A DNA stretch of 64,000 bases from Mycobacterium sp. 852002-51961_SCH5331710 (GTDB lineage: Bacteria > Actinomycetota > Actinomycetes > Mycobacteriales > Mycobacteriaceae), in contig NZ_LZSQ01000113.1 of assembly GCF_001665535.1 (NCBI RefSeq), positions 179,997-243,996 of the forward strand, given 5' to 3'. The notes under the pieces were generated by a model. It was not told where the DNA came from, did no database searches, and was given only the letters and a program-made list of their open reading frames with translations. Positions 1 through 8,002 of this stretch are shown here, in pieces. A program made the position numbers and the translations under genes. The stretch's first letter is position 1; the number at the start of each line of letters is the position of its first letter.

Positions 1-1
1 C

Positions 2-103
2 GGCAAGATCATGCGCCGCCTGCTCAAGGCGCGCGAACTCGGATTGCCCGAAGGCGACACCTCCACCGTCGAATCACCCCAGCATCAGGAGGCCTCACCA
101 TGA
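2..103 (+). CDS. C-terminal tail of an acyl/acetyl-CoA synthetase (partial)
   Basis: The window opens inside a gene; the 33 visible codons begin G-K-I-M-R-R-L-L-K. This is the C-terminal signature of AMP-forming acyl-CoA/acetyl-CoA synthetases, whose conserved lysine in G-K-x-x-R catalyses adenylate formation. The TGA stop overlaps the ATG of the next gene (ATGA), so the gene is the upstream member of the dehydrogenase operon. An enzyme that activates an acid to its CoA ester is a sensible partner for an acyl-CoA-forming dehydrogenase. The substrate cannot be read from the tail; acetate is a guess. Confidence 0.7.
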   Translation, partial: GKIMRRLLKARELGLPEGDTSTVESPQHQEASP

Positions 104-1074
104 CCGACAAGCAGTTGGCTCACATCCTGCTCAGCGATATGGTCCGGGTCCGGCTCATGGAGGAGAAATGCGCAGAACTGTACAGCGCGGCCAAGATTCG
201 TGGCTTCCTCCACCTCTATGTCGGTGAAGAAGCCGTCGCCACCGGCTCACTTCGAGCCCTACAGCCCGACGACGCCGTAGTGGCCACCTATCGCGAGCAC
301 GCACACGCCCTACTACACGGGGTGCCGATGACCAGGATCATTGCCGAGATGTTCGGCAAGCAGGAAGGTTGTTCACGAGGCCGTGGCGGCTCCATGCATC
401 TGTTCGACGCCGACGCCCGGTTCTACGGCGGCAACGCCATCGTAGCCGGTGGCGTACCGCTGGCCGTCGGGTTGGCGCTCGCCGACAAGCAACTCGGGCT
501 GAACCGCGTCACCGCATGCTATTTCGGCGAAGGGGCGATCGCCGAAGGCGCCTTCCACGAATCGCTGAACCTGGCCGAGCTGTGGCAGTTGCCCGTGCTG
601 TTCTGCTGTGAGAACAACCGGTACGCGATGGGCACAGTGTTGGAACATGAACTGTCACAGATGGATCTGACTGAGAAGGCCGCATCGTATCGGGTGCCCG
701 CGCTCGCGGCCGATGGCATGGACGTAATCGCGTGTCACACGGCCGCTCAAGAAGGTGCCTATCACGTGCGCAGTGGCGCGGGACCGTTCTTCCTGGAGTT
801 CCGTACCTACCGATTTCGTCCGCACTCGATGTTCGATCCCGAGTTATACCGCGAGAAAAGCGAAGTCGAGCGATGGAAAGAACGCGACCCGATCAAGACG
901 TTCACCGAAAGATGTTTGGCGGATGGCTTCTTGACCGAAGACGACATCGCCGCCATCCGCTCGGCCGCCGAGCAGGAGGTGACAGATGCGGTCGCCTACG
1001 CCGAAGCCGGCATGTGGGAAGACGTCGCCGACCTCACCCGCGACGTGCTCACACTGACTGGGAGTCCGTCATGA
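100..1074 (+). CDS. pdhA: 2-oxoacid (pyruvate/acetoin-type) dehydrogenase E1 alpha subunit
   Basis: Thiamine-diphosphate-binding half of the E1 decarboxylase that attacks the 2-oxoacid and passes the acyl group to the lipoyl domain of E2. The 324 residues match the short bacterial E1-alpha/acetoin dehydrogenase alpha family. Visible are the TPP/Mg motif GEGAIAEG at about residues 143-150, closed by ENN at about 171-173, and the H-A-H-x-L segment near residue 67. The start ATG overlaps the preceding stop, and the stop overlaps the E1-beta ATG (ATGA both times), so the subunits are translationally coupled. Substrate (pyruvate, acetoin or a branched 2-oxoacid) cannot be settled from sequence. 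No E3 (lipoamide dehydrogenase) gene is visible here. Confidence 0.85.
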   Translation: MTDKQLAHILLSDMVRVRLMEEKCAELYSAAKIRGFLHLYVGEEAVATGSLRALQPDDAVVATYREHAHALLHGVPMTRIIAEMFGKQEGCSRGRGGSMHLFDADARFYGGNAIVAGGVPLAVGLALADKQLGLNRVTACYFGEGAIAEGAFHESLNLAELWQLPVLFCCENNRYAMGTVLEHELSQMDLTEKAASYRVPALAADGMDVIACHTAAQEGAYHVRSGAGPFFLEFRTYRFRPHSMFDPELYREKSEVERWKERDPIKTFTERCLADGFLTEDDIAAIRSAAEQEVTDAVAYAEAGMWEDVADLTRDVLTLTGSPS

Positions 1075-2045
1075 AGCTTGCTTATCGTGCAGCAGTCCAT
1101 GATTCGATCCGCGAAGCGATGCTCGCCGATTCGCGAGTGCTGCTGATGGGCGAAGATGTCGGCCGTTACGGCGGCACGTACGCCGTGTCGAAGGGCCTTC
1201 TCGAGGAGTTTGGGCCGGAGCGCATCCGTGACACCCCTCTCTCCGAGCTCGGCTTTGTCGGTGTGGGGATCGGGGCCGCGCTGGGTGGGTTACGTCCCAT
1301 CGTCGAGGTCATGACCGTCAATTTCAGCCTGCTGGCCCTCGATCAGATCGTCAACACCGCGGCGTCGTTGCGCCACATGTCGGGTGGGCAGTTCTCGGTG
1401 CCGTTGGTGGTGCGAATGGCCACCGGCGCCGGGCGTCAACTCGCCGCCCAGCACTCGCACAGCCTGGAAGGGTGGTATGCCCACATCCCCGGAATCAAGG
1501 TGGTGGCGCCCGCGACGGTGGCCGACGCGTACGGCATGTTGCCCACCGCGCTGGCCGATCCGGACCCGGTGGTCATCTTCGAGCACGTGCAGCTGTACAA
1601 CACCTCGGCCGACGTCGACACGCCGGCGCCCACCGACATCGACCGAGCCGTGGTTCGTCGCCCTGGCAAGGACGTCACGGTGATCACCTACGGCGGTTGC
1701 CTGGGAAAGGCCCTCGACGCCGCCAACGAACTCTCGCTGTCCGGAATCGATTGCGAGGTCGTCGACTTGCGGGTTCTGCGTCCTCTCGATGACACCACCA
1801 TCATGGCGTCGGTGCGCAAGACTCACCGGGCGGTGGTGGTCGACGAGGGTTGGCGCACCGGGAGCCTGTCCGGCGAGATCAGCGCACGGATCGTCGAGAA
1901 CGCTTTCTACGATCTCGACGCTCCGATCGCGCGGGTGTGCACCGAAGAGGTGCCGATCCCCTACGCCAAACACTTGGAGCAAGCGGCGTTGCCGCAACCG
2001 GAGAAGATCACCGCCGCGGTGCGCAGCCTGTTCGGAGACGGCTGA
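1071..2045 (+). CDS. pdhB: 2-oxoacid dehydrogenase E1 beta subunit
   Basis: Partner of the E1 alpha subunit; the beta chain completes the TPP site and binds E2. The 324-residue protein starts MKLAYRAAVHDSIREAM and carries the family motifs MGEDVGRYGG near residue 27 and LSELGFVGVGIGAA near residue 61, followed by the transketolase C-terminal domain. The chosen ATG at 1071 gives the family N-terminus and overlaps the alpha stop; an open frame continuing further upstream in this phase is only the shadow of the alpha gene. The stop at 2043-2045 shares one base with the E2 start codon. Confidence 0.88.
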   Translation: MKLAYRAAVHDSIREAMLADSRVLLMGEDVGRYGGTYAVSKGLLEEFGPERIRDTPLSELGFVGVGIGAALGGLRPIVEVMTVNFSLLALDQIVNTAASLRHMSGGQFSVPLVVRMATGAGRQLAAQHSHSLEGWYAHIPGIKVVAPATVADAYGMLPTALADPDPVVIFEHVQLYNTSADVDTPAPTDIDRAVVRRPGKDVTVITYGGCLGKALDAANELSLSGIDCEVVDLRVLRPLDDTTIMASVRKTHRAVVVDEGWRTGSLSGEISARIVENAFYDLDAPIARVCTEEVPIPYAKHLEQAALPQPEKITAAVRSLFGDG

Positions 2046-3301
2046 TGATCGAGTTCAAGATGCCCTCCCTCGGTGCCGACATGGACGAGGGAACGCTCGA
2101 CGAGTGGTTGGTCAAGCCGGGAGACGTGGTGACCCGCGGGCAGATCGTGGCGGTGGTCGAGACGACCAAGGCCGCCGTCGAGGTGGAGTGCTGGCAGGAA
2201 GGCACGGTCGTCGAGTTGCTGGTGCCGGTCGGCACGACGGTTCAAGTGGGAGCGCCGTTGGCGCGCTTGGCCGAACCGGGCGAAGCGGCCGAGCCGCTAC
2301 CGGCCCCGACGGTGGAGGTACTCCCGACGGTCGAGGCGCCCCCCGTCGCGGAGCCGACTCCGCGCCGGTTACCCGAGGCAGCGCCCGCGCCGGTCGCCCC
2401 CGTCGTCACGATGCCCGAGCGCCACCGGCGCTGGATCTCACCGGCCGCCCGCCGTCTCGCGCAGTCGTTAGCCGTCGACCTCGACGCGGTCACCGGCACC
2501 GGCCCCCAGGGTGCGGTCACCATCAACGACGTCGAGCACGCTGCGGCGGCCGATACCACAACCGCCGAGCCGGCGAAACCCGTTTCCGCACCGGCACAGG
2601 GGCTTTCGCCGAGAGAGCTGGCTGCGAAGCGTGGAGCGGAGATGCGCCGCTCGATTGCCGCGGCGATGAGCCGGTCGAAGCGGGAGATCCCCCACTACTA
2701 CCTAGCTCACGAGATCGTCTTCGACAACGCGCTGAACTGGTTGTCCGATCGCAACGCTCAACGCTCCGTCACGGAACGCCTGCTTCCGGCCGTCCTGCAA
2801 CTGAAGGCGGTCGCCCTGGCCGCCCGACGATTCGGCGAGTTCAACGGGTTCTGGCGCAACGACACGTTCGAGCCGGCCGAGGCGGTGCACATCGGCGTGG
2901 CGATCTCCCTGCGCGGCGGCGGGTTGGTCGCGCCGGCCATCCACGACGCCTCTGACAAGAAGATCGACGAGCTGATGGCCGACCTCACCGATCTGGTCGC
3001 CCGCGCCCGCGCGTTCTCGTTGCGCAGTTCGGAGATGTCCGATCCGACCATCACGGTGACGAACCTTGGCGACCAGGGCGTCGATGCGGTGTTCGGAGTG
3101 ATCTATCCCCAACAGGTAGCCCTTGTCGGCTTCGGCAGGCCGACGCAACGCGTCCGGGCGGTGGACGGTGGCATCCGGATCGCCACGACTGTGCAGGCGA
3201 CGCTCGCCGCCGACCACCGCGCAAGCGATGGGCACCGTGGCGCCTTGTTTCTCGCCGCCATCGACGAAGCGCTTCAGCAACCCGACCTCCTGGAGAAGTG
3301 A
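2045..3301 (+). CDS. pdhC: dihydrolipoamide acyltransferase (E2), single lipoyl domain
   Basis: Transfers the acyl group from E1 to CoA. The 418 residues show an N-terminal lipoyl domain with the lipoylated lysine in VETTKAAVEVE (Lys42), an Ala/Pro/Glu-rich linker (about 85-125), the peripheral E1/E3-binding domain (WISPAARRLAQ, about 130-170) and a C-terminal CAT domain ending in the catalytic H-R-A-S-D-G (the H-x-x-x-D-G motif). Start ATG shares its A with the previous TGA. One lipoyl domain is typical of actinobacterial branched-chain/acetoin-type E2. The stop (GTGA) overlaps the acyl carrier protein start, so the carrier is made with the complex. Confidence 0.88.
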   Translation: MIEFKMPSLGADMDEGTLDEWLVKPGDVVTRGQIVAVVETTKAAVEVECWQEGTVVELLVPVGTTVQVGAPLARLAEPGEAAEPLPAPTVEVLPTVEAPPVAEPTPRRLPEAAPAPVAPVVTMPERHRRWISPAARRLAQSLAVDLDAVTGTGPQGAVTINDVEHAAAADTTTAEPAKPVSAPAQGLSPRELAAKRGAEMRRSIAAAMSRSKREIPHYYLAHEIVFDNALNWLSDRNAQRSVTERLLPAVLQLKAVALAARRFGEFNGFWRNDTFEPAEAVHIGVAISLRGGGLVAPAIHDASDKKIDELMADLTDLVARARAFSLRSSEMSDPTITVTNLGDQGVDAVFGVIYPQQVALVGFGRPTQRVRAVDGGIRIATTVQATLAADHRASDGHRGALFLAAIDEALQQPDLLEK

Positions 3302-3555
3302 TCACCATGTCAACCGTCGAAGACATCCAGGCCGCAGTGCTTTCCGAGCTGACCGCCATTGCGCCGGAGGTCGACCCGGAGGAACTCGAGGCGACCGTGC
3401 TGCTGCGAGATCAGGTCGACCTCGACAGCATGGACTGGCTGAACTTCTTGCAGCGCGTGCACAAGCGATTCAAGGTGGACATCCCGGAGAAGGACTACCA
3501 GGCCCTTCGAACGCTTGACGATGTTGTCCGATACGTCGAGGTGCACACGGCGTGA
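3298..3555 (+). CDS. acyl carrier protein-like protein encoded with the E1/E2 complex
   Basis: 85 residues from a GTG that overlaps the E2 stop (GTGA); an in-frame ATG three codons later (3307) is an alternative start. The fold is that of an acyl carrier protein: helix, loop, then DLDSMDWLNFLQRVHK, where Ser44 of D-S-M is the expected 4'-phosphopantetheine site. Met replaces the usual Leu of D-S-L, as in several discrete carriers. Its position as last gene of a 2-oxoacid dehydrogenase operon is unusual and suggests that acyl groups made by E1/E2 are loaded on a dedicated carrier. That link is inference; the carrier could also serve lipid synthesis in the dormancy island. Confidence 0.8.
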   Translation: MITMSTVEDIQAAVLSELTAIAPEVDPEELEATVLLRDQVDLDSMDWLNFLQRVHKRFKVDIPEKDYQALRTLDDVVRYVEVHTA

Positions 3556-3608
3556 AATCGCACATGCGCATCGAAAACACATGGGAGACTCCAGCTCGGC
3601 AGCCCGGC

Positions 3609-4187
3609 CTACCCGGAGTTCTCGAGCAGGAGCCGCAATTCGCGGTCCCAGTCCCTGGCGCGCCGACGATCGAGCGCGACGTGGCTCAAGACCGCAACTC
3701 CGCCGAGGACGGCGACGACGCCAAGCCATGACGCGGCCGCAACGACCACGGCATCGACGACTGCCAACCACATCGGCCGTGGAGCGCCCGCACGGCGGCC
3801 ACCGTCGTCCACCCAGATTTCCAGGTGCTCGCCGGTCTCAACTGGTCTGCCCAGTTCAATTACGCCAGAGTGTGTCTCGCCTCGGAAGGACCACTCGACA
3901 GGTACCTCGACCACCGACCGTGGTCGTTCGATCGTGGCGCCGGTGGGCCCGACGCTGACCGCGGACACCAAGTGCCGAGTCCGCGCTTCGTCGGCGTAAG
4001 CCCTGCTGCGACCGTCGTACACCGTGGTGCCGACCGCCCCGGCGACCGATACAAACACCAATGCAATCGCCACAAGCAGTAGCATCACGACGGCTTCCCA
4101 GCGGTCACTTCGACGCACCAGGCCGCCACCCCGCCCGAGGCTTCGGAACCAGCTGCTTCCGAGGCGGCTCAAGGTGTCCTGACTCAT
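3609..4187 (-). CDS. Rv1733c-like DosR-regulon membrane protein
   Basis: Predicted 192-residue two-pass membrane protein. The first hydrophobic segment (WEAVVMLLLVAIALVFVSV) is followed by GTTVYDGRSRAYADEARTRH, then a soluble loop of about 80 residues, a second membrane segment (AVVDAVVVAAASWLGVVAVL) and a basic tail. Order, spacing and motifs agree with the M. tuberculosis dormancy antigen Rv1733c as I recall it. I start at the ATG preceded by GAGAGGA; the frame stays open upstream, but that part has no family match and runs through the putative DosR sites. Transcribed divergently from the small membrane ORF and stress protein genes. Function unknown in the family. Confidence 0.75.
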   Translation of the reverse strand: MSQDTLSRLGSSWFRSLGRGGGLVRRSDRWEAVVMLLLVAIALVFVSVAGAVGTTVYDGRSRAYADEARTRHLVSAVSVGPTGATIERPRSVVEVPVEWSFRGETHSGVIELGRPVETGEHLEIWVDDGGRRAGAPRPMWLAVVDAVVVAAASWLGVVAVLGGVAVLSHVALDRRRARDWDRELRLLLENSG

Positions 4188-4286
4188 CGGGGTCCTCTCG
4201 CTGCCGGACAAAACAGCTGCACCGATCTTCGCGGCTTCAGGCGACCGCGCCCAGAGTCGAATGTCTCTCACAGAGCCTTTCCCGCG

Positions 4287-4323
4287 AGGACCACTGGCAT
4301 CGCCGCTGAGGACCAACGACCCT
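4287..4323. promoter_or_regulatory. pair of DosR-like boxes in a divergent promoter region
   Basis: AGGACCAACGACCCT (4309-4323) matches the strong box at 12453-12467 at 11 of 15 positions, and AGGACCACTGGCATC (4287-4301) at 10 of 15. Their centres are 22 bases apart, about two helical turns, which fits tandem DosR dimers. They lie between the Rv1733c-like gene (start 4187, minus strand) and the small ORF/stress protein genes (starts 4389 and 4500, plus strand). Match by eye only; the upstream copy is weak. Confidence 0.5.
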
Positions 4324-4388
4324 CGTGTGGCCGACTGCGTCCGGCCTAACGTCAGGTGAACTTTCGTCGGGAGCAGAGGAGATTCGTC

Positions 4389-4484
4389 ATGGACTGGCCG
4401 ACGGCTTTGGTCCTCATCGCAGCCATCGTTGCGGTGATGGCGATCGCGACGACTTATATCAGCACGCGCTTTTCGAAGAAGTGA
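4389..4484 (+). CDS. 31-residue single-pass membrane peptide
   Basis: A short frame beginning M-D-W-P-T-A and ending F-S-K-K-stop, with a very hydrophobic middle (ALVLIAAIVAVMAIATTY) long enough to span a membrane, aromatic residues at the ends and a basic C-terminus (inside-positive). An AGAGGAG ribosome binding site sits 7 bases before the ATG, and the stop overlaps the GTGAGGAG leader of the stress protein gene that follows 15 bases later. It lies downstream of the DosR-like boxes, so it is probably the first gene of the unit. Too short for routine annotation. Function unknown; the charge pattern suggests a regulatory or stabilising membrane peptide, not a secreted signal sequence. Confidence 0.6.
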   Translation: MDWPTALVLIAAIVAVMAIATTYISTRFSKK

Positions 4485-4499
4485 GGAGCACACACAGGC

Positions 4500-5378
4500 A
4501 TGGCCGAGAAGAAGAACGGAATCGTCGTCGGCGTCGACGGATCACCGGAATCGGATGCCGCGATTCTTTGGGCTACGCAGGAAGCGGTGATTCGCGAGCA
4601 ACCAATTACTCTGGTGCACGCGATCCCTCCTGTGATCACGACCTGGCCGGGAGGCCTCCTCGACGCCACTTACCTCGAGGCGCAGGACGCAACCGCCCAT
4701 GATGTGCTGGAGAAGGCGCAGAAGACCGTCCGCGTTGGTGTCGGTGAATCATCGATCCCGAAAATCGAAACCCGCGTGGTCAAATCGAGCCCACCGTGGG
4801 CACTCGTCGAAGCCTCGCGCGACGCTGTCATGACCGTTGTGGGCACCCGGGGCCTTACCGCGATCGGGCGGGCGGTCCTCGGATCGGTCAGCAGTGGCCT
4901 CTTACACCACGGTCACGGCCCGGTGGTGGTGGTCAATGCCGAGTACGGCAGGGTGGCCGACCGGCGCCTGCCGGTTCTGTTGGGTGTCGACGGATCGCCC
5001 GCATCGGAAAGCGCCACGGCGTTGGCTTTCGACGAGGCCTCGCGGCGCGGTGTCGACCTCGTCGCCCTGCACGCTTGGAGCGACGTCGGAGTCTTCCCGG
5101 CTCTCGGAATGGACTGGCACCGATACGAGGACCAGGGCCACGAAGTCCTGGCCGAACGCTTGGCCGGGTGGCAAGAGCAGTACCCCGATGTCCGTGTTCA
5201 CCGCCGCATCGTCTGCGACCAGCCCGCGCGTTGGCTCGTCGATGCATCGCAACAAGCGCAACTCGTGGTCCTCGGCAGCCGCGGGCGCGGCGGATTCGCC
5301 GGTCTTGTACTGGGCTCCGTTGCGGCCAAGGTCGCCCACGCAGCGACCGTGCCCGTGATGATCGTTCGTCCCCGATGA
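4500..5378 (+). CDS. tandem-domain universal stress protein
   Basis: 292 residues containing two UspA domains of about 145 residues each. Both keep the ATP-binding signature G-2x-G-9x-G-S: GTRGLTAIGRAVLGS in domain 1 and GSRGRGGFAGLVLGS in domain 2, plus VGVDGSPES and LGVDGSPAS at the domain starts. Two-domain, ATP-binding proteins of this kind are typical of the mycobacterial DosR regulon (Rv2623, Rv1996, Rv2005c types), where they slow growth in hypoxia. GAGGAG lies 11 bases upstream of the ATG. The stop overlaps the next gene's ATG, so a pair of stress proteins is cotranslated. Confidence 0.88.
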   Translation: MAEKKNGIVVGVDGSPESDAAILWATQEAVIREQPITLVHAIPPVITTWPGGLLDATYLEAQDATAHDVLEKAQKTVRVGVGESSIPKIETRVVKSSPPWALVEASRDAVMTVVGTRGLTAIGRAVLGSVSSGLLHHGHGPVVVVNAEYGRVADRRLPVLLGVDGSPASESATALAFDEASRRGVDLVALHAWSDVGVFPALGMDWHRYEDQGHEVLAERLAGWQEQYPDVRVHRRIVCDQPARWLVDASQQAQLVVLGSRGRGGFAGLVLGSVAAKVAHAATVPVMIVRPR

Positions 5379-6346
5379 GTCAGGACGGGCTGGACGACGC
5401 CCTGCCGTTCGTCGTCGGAGTCGATGGATCGGAAGAGGCGATGGGCGCTGCGATGTGGACCGCAGACCTCGCCACACAGTTCAAGGCCCCGTTGGAACTG
5501 GTCACCGGTTTGAGCACGACGGGTAGCTTCCTGACCGAGGCTGCCGCCACCATCCGCGCGGCAGCGCTTGCGCAGCAACGTGATATGGCCGGCACGGTGC
5601 TGGAGTCGGCAGAGCAGAACGTACGAGCGGCGTTTCCGGACCTCGACGTTTTCGCTCTTCGTTCCAACGTGCCGGCCGCCGAGCTGCTGGCGGACCGCAG
5701 CCGAACCGCTCAGGCCATTGTCGTTGGCTCTGAGGAGGTCTCACCGACGGCGGCAATGCTGGTCGGCTCCACGACGCTCGCCGTCGCGGCGCATTCGACG
5801 TGTCCGGTCATCGCCTGGCGCGGGGGTCTCAACACGCTCACCCGGCGGCCGATCGTGCTCGGCGTCGACGATCCTGCCACCAGCGCCGCGGCGTTCGATG
5901 CGGCGTTCGAGTACGCGAGCAGGCTCGGAGTCGGCCTGCGTGCCGTCCATGCGTGGTCCAAGCCACGTTTCGCGCCCGGGTTGGTCAACCCGTATCTGGT
6001 GGATTGGGACGGCTTCGAGGCGTTGCAGTGGCAGGGTTTGCTCAGTGCACTCGAGCCGTGGACCAAGCGCTATCCGGACGTCGAAGTCACCTATTTTCTG
6101 GAGCCCGAAGCGACGTCCGATGTGTTGTTGCGCCACGCCGAAGACTCACAGCTGCTTGTGGTCGGCGCCCGCCGTCGCAACGCGCTCGCAGGTGCACTGC
6201 TGGGATCAACCAGCTTGAACATGCTGCATCACAGTCACGTTCCCGTGATGGTCTGTCACAGAGGGTCCGTCGACTCAGCTCCCCCGAGCCACGATGACCG
6301 GGACGCGGGCCGCCGCGGCGACCACGGTGCTGACCGATCCGAGTAG
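5375..6346 (+). CDS. tandem-domain universal stress protein with degenerate nucleotide sites
   Basis: 323 residues starting at the ATG that overlaps the previous stop. Two UspA-fold halves are clear (VVGVDGSEEA and VLGVDDPATS starts), but the G-2x-G part of the ATP signature is lost in both: domain 1 reads GSEEVSPTAAMLVGS and domain 2 GARRRNALAGALLGS. The protein is therefore likely a non-ATP-binding paralogue, perhaps a dimer partner of its upstream neighbour. The last 24 codons (a polar tail ending in G-A-D-R-S-E) overlap the 3' end of the convergent stress protein gene by 72 bases. The tail may be a recent extension. Confidence 0.82.
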   Translation: MSQDGLDDALPFVVGVDGSEEAMGAAMWTADLATQFKAPLELVTGLSTTGSFLTEAAATIRAAALAQQRDMAGTVLESAEQNVRAAFPDLDVFALRSNVPAAELLADRSRTAQAIVVGSEEVSPTAAMLVGSTTLAVAAHSTCPVIAWRGGLNTLTRRPIVLGVDDPATSAAAFDAAFEYASRLGVGLRAVHAWSKPRFAPGLVNPYLVDWDGFEALQWQGLLSALEPWTKRYPDVEVTYFLEPEATSDVLLRHAEDSQLLVVGARRRNALAGALLGSTSLNMLHHSHVPVMVCHRGSVDSAPPSHDDRDAGRRGDHGADRSE

Positions 6347-7165
6347 CATCCCAGTAAAGCCGCCGCGGCCGTGGCTTCCCACGACCACCAGCTGTGCGCG
6401 CTCTGAGAGCTCCAACAGCTGGCGCGCCGGGCCCTCTAACTCCACCAGCGTCGTGACCTCCACATCCGGGTAACGCTCGCGCCAGCCTGCGAGGCGCTCG
6501 GACAACGTCCTGCGAGTGGACGCCAGCACGTCGGTCCAATCCATGCTGAACTTCGGCATGTCGGCGTCGCTCCACACATGGAGTGCCACGAGATCGACAC
6601 CGCGCCAGGAGGCTTCGGCGAACGCTATCGCGGTCGCGGCTTCAGAGGCTCGCGATCCGTCGATCCCGACGAGCACGGGTAGCCGACTCGATGAGGCGTC
6701 ACCATCGTGAACGACCGCGACCGGACAGTGCCCATGATGAATCAGCCCGGAGCTGACGGATCCCAACAGCGCACGGCGCAAGCCGGTCCGGCCCCGGCAT
6801 CCGACGACCACCATCTCCGCCTCCTTGGAGACGTCGACCAACGTCGGCACCGGCCAGCCGAAGAACATCTCGTCGATTACGGTCAGTCCTGCTCCGCTGC
6901 CGGCGGTTTCGCGCGCCAATGCAACGGCCTCGGCGAGTATCGCCCGCGCCTCGTCCTCCTGCTGCTCGAGCACTTGCTGGGGAATTTGGCCGCCGGGCCA
7001 CGCAACCATGGCGGCGGCGACGGTGGACACCGAGTTGGCGTGGACGACGGTGAGCGGAAGCCTACGCATGCTCGCCTCACGGGCGGCCCAGCCGATGGCC
7101 GCCTTCGCCGAAGCGGAGCCGTCGGCGCCGACCACGATGCCGCGGTGCTTTGTGTCCTCAGCCAT
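6275..7165 (-). CDS. tandem-domain universal stress protein
   Basis: 296 residues, two UspA domains with intact ATP signatures GCRGRTGLRRALLGS and GSHGRGGFTGMLLGS. Start ATG has GAGAGGAGC just upstream. It is the last gene of a minus-strand run that begins at the DosR box near 12460 (kinase fusion, acyltransferase, short stress protein, hydrolase, RafH, this gene). The C-terminus overlaps that of the convergent stress protein by 72 bases, so the two transcripts can form antisense ends. Likely role: ATP-sensing brake on metabolism during hypoxia, by family analogy. Confidence 0.87.
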   Translation of the reverse strand: MAEDTKHRGIVVGADGSASAKAAIGWAAREASMRRLPLTVVHANSVSTVAAAMVAWPGGQIPQQVLEQQEDEARAILAEAVALARETAGSGAGLTVIDEMFFGWPVPTLVDVSKEAEMVVVGCRGRTGLRRALLGSVSSGLIHHGHCPVAVVHDGDASSSRLPVLVGIDGSRASEAATAIAFAEASWRGVDLVALHVWSDADMPKFSMDWTDVLASTRRTLSERLAGWRERYPDVEVTTLVELEGPARQLLELSERAQLVVVGSHGRGGFTGMLLGSVSTVVAAAARVPVIVARGS

Positions 7166-7198
7166 CGGAAGCTCCTCTCGCAGTTACCGTCCAGTCGC

Positions 7199-8002
7199 TC
7201 ACTCGGCTAAGCTGATGAGCCCGTAGTGACCGTCGTAACGGGGATAGAGCACGACGGCGCGCCCCTGTACGGCCTCGATGAAGAACAGGAAAGGTAAGCC
7301 GCGCAGTTCCATCCGTTCGATCGCCTGCTCGACGGTGATGCACGGAGCGGGTTGGGCACTCAGAGTCACGGGAATCGTGTGGGCCGCGAGCTGGTCCACC
7401 GAAGGGGCGACGACCTGGGCGAGGCGGTATCCGCTCGAGTCATCCCGGTACAACACGCTGGCCGATCCCGTGCCTTCCTCGATGAACAGGTGGAAGTCGT
7501 AGTCGAGCATCTCCATGTCCCAGGCGGCTTCATCGAGTGTGCAGACCGATGCGGTGAACGATTTGCGCCGAACCACTTGGCGCTCATCGACCGGTCGTTC
7601 GAAGTGAACCGGCCGATGGGTCGGCTCTGACTCATGACGCCACTCGCACGGGGCGGTGATCGGTTGTCTGCCGCGCCGCGCCTCCCAATGCTCGGCAATC
7701 CGTTCGAGTCGGCGCCGCAACCGCGCGGCGAGCAGATCGATCGCTTCCTCGGCCGTTTGGCCTTCCACCTGCTCACGGATGGCCCGGCCGTTGACGTCCA
7801 GGTTGCCTTGCGCGACGACCGCGCGTGACACCGCCGGATTCCGGGATTTGGTGAGTCTGACGCGTGCATGCAACACGGGTTTACCCGTGCGCCGCGCCAA
7901 GTCGCCGATCTTTCGGCGGGCGTAGTCGGCCGCACCTGGAAGTTCGCTGGGTGCGGACACCGTGACGTCGCCGGTTGTGTCGATTTCCGCTCTGCTGGTC
8001 AT
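7199..8002 (-). CDS. rafH: long-form ribosome hibernation factor, RafH/Rv0079 type
   Basis: 267 residues with an N-terminal S30AE-like region (VRLTKSRNPAVSRAVVAQGNLDVNGRAIR, then AEEAIDLLAARLRRRLERI) and a C-terminal repeat (YDFHLFIEEGTGSASVLYRDD, TVEQAIERMELRGLPFLFFIEA). This layout is that of the mycobacterial ribosome-associated factor under hypoxia (RafH), which binds and silences 70S ribosomes and is DosR controlled. It is distinct from the ordinary HPF of growing cells by its divergent N-terminal domain. The ATG overlaps the hydrolase stop (4 bases) and lies in the dormancy operon, which supports the assignment. Gene symbol is by family recognition. Confidence 0.8.
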   Translation of the reverse strand: MTSRAEIDTTGDVTVSAPSELPGAADYARRKIGDLARRTGKPVLHARVRLTKSRNPAVSRAVVAQGNLDVNGRAIREQVEGQTAEEAIDLLAARLRRRLERIAEHWEARRGRQPITAPCEWRHESEPTHRPVHFERPVDERQVVRRKSFTASVCTLDEAAWDMEMLDYDFHLFIEEGTGSASVLYRDDSSGYRLAQVVAPSVDQLAAHTIPVTLSAQPAPCITVEQAIERMELRGLPFLFFIEAVQGRAVVLYPRYDGHYGLISLAE

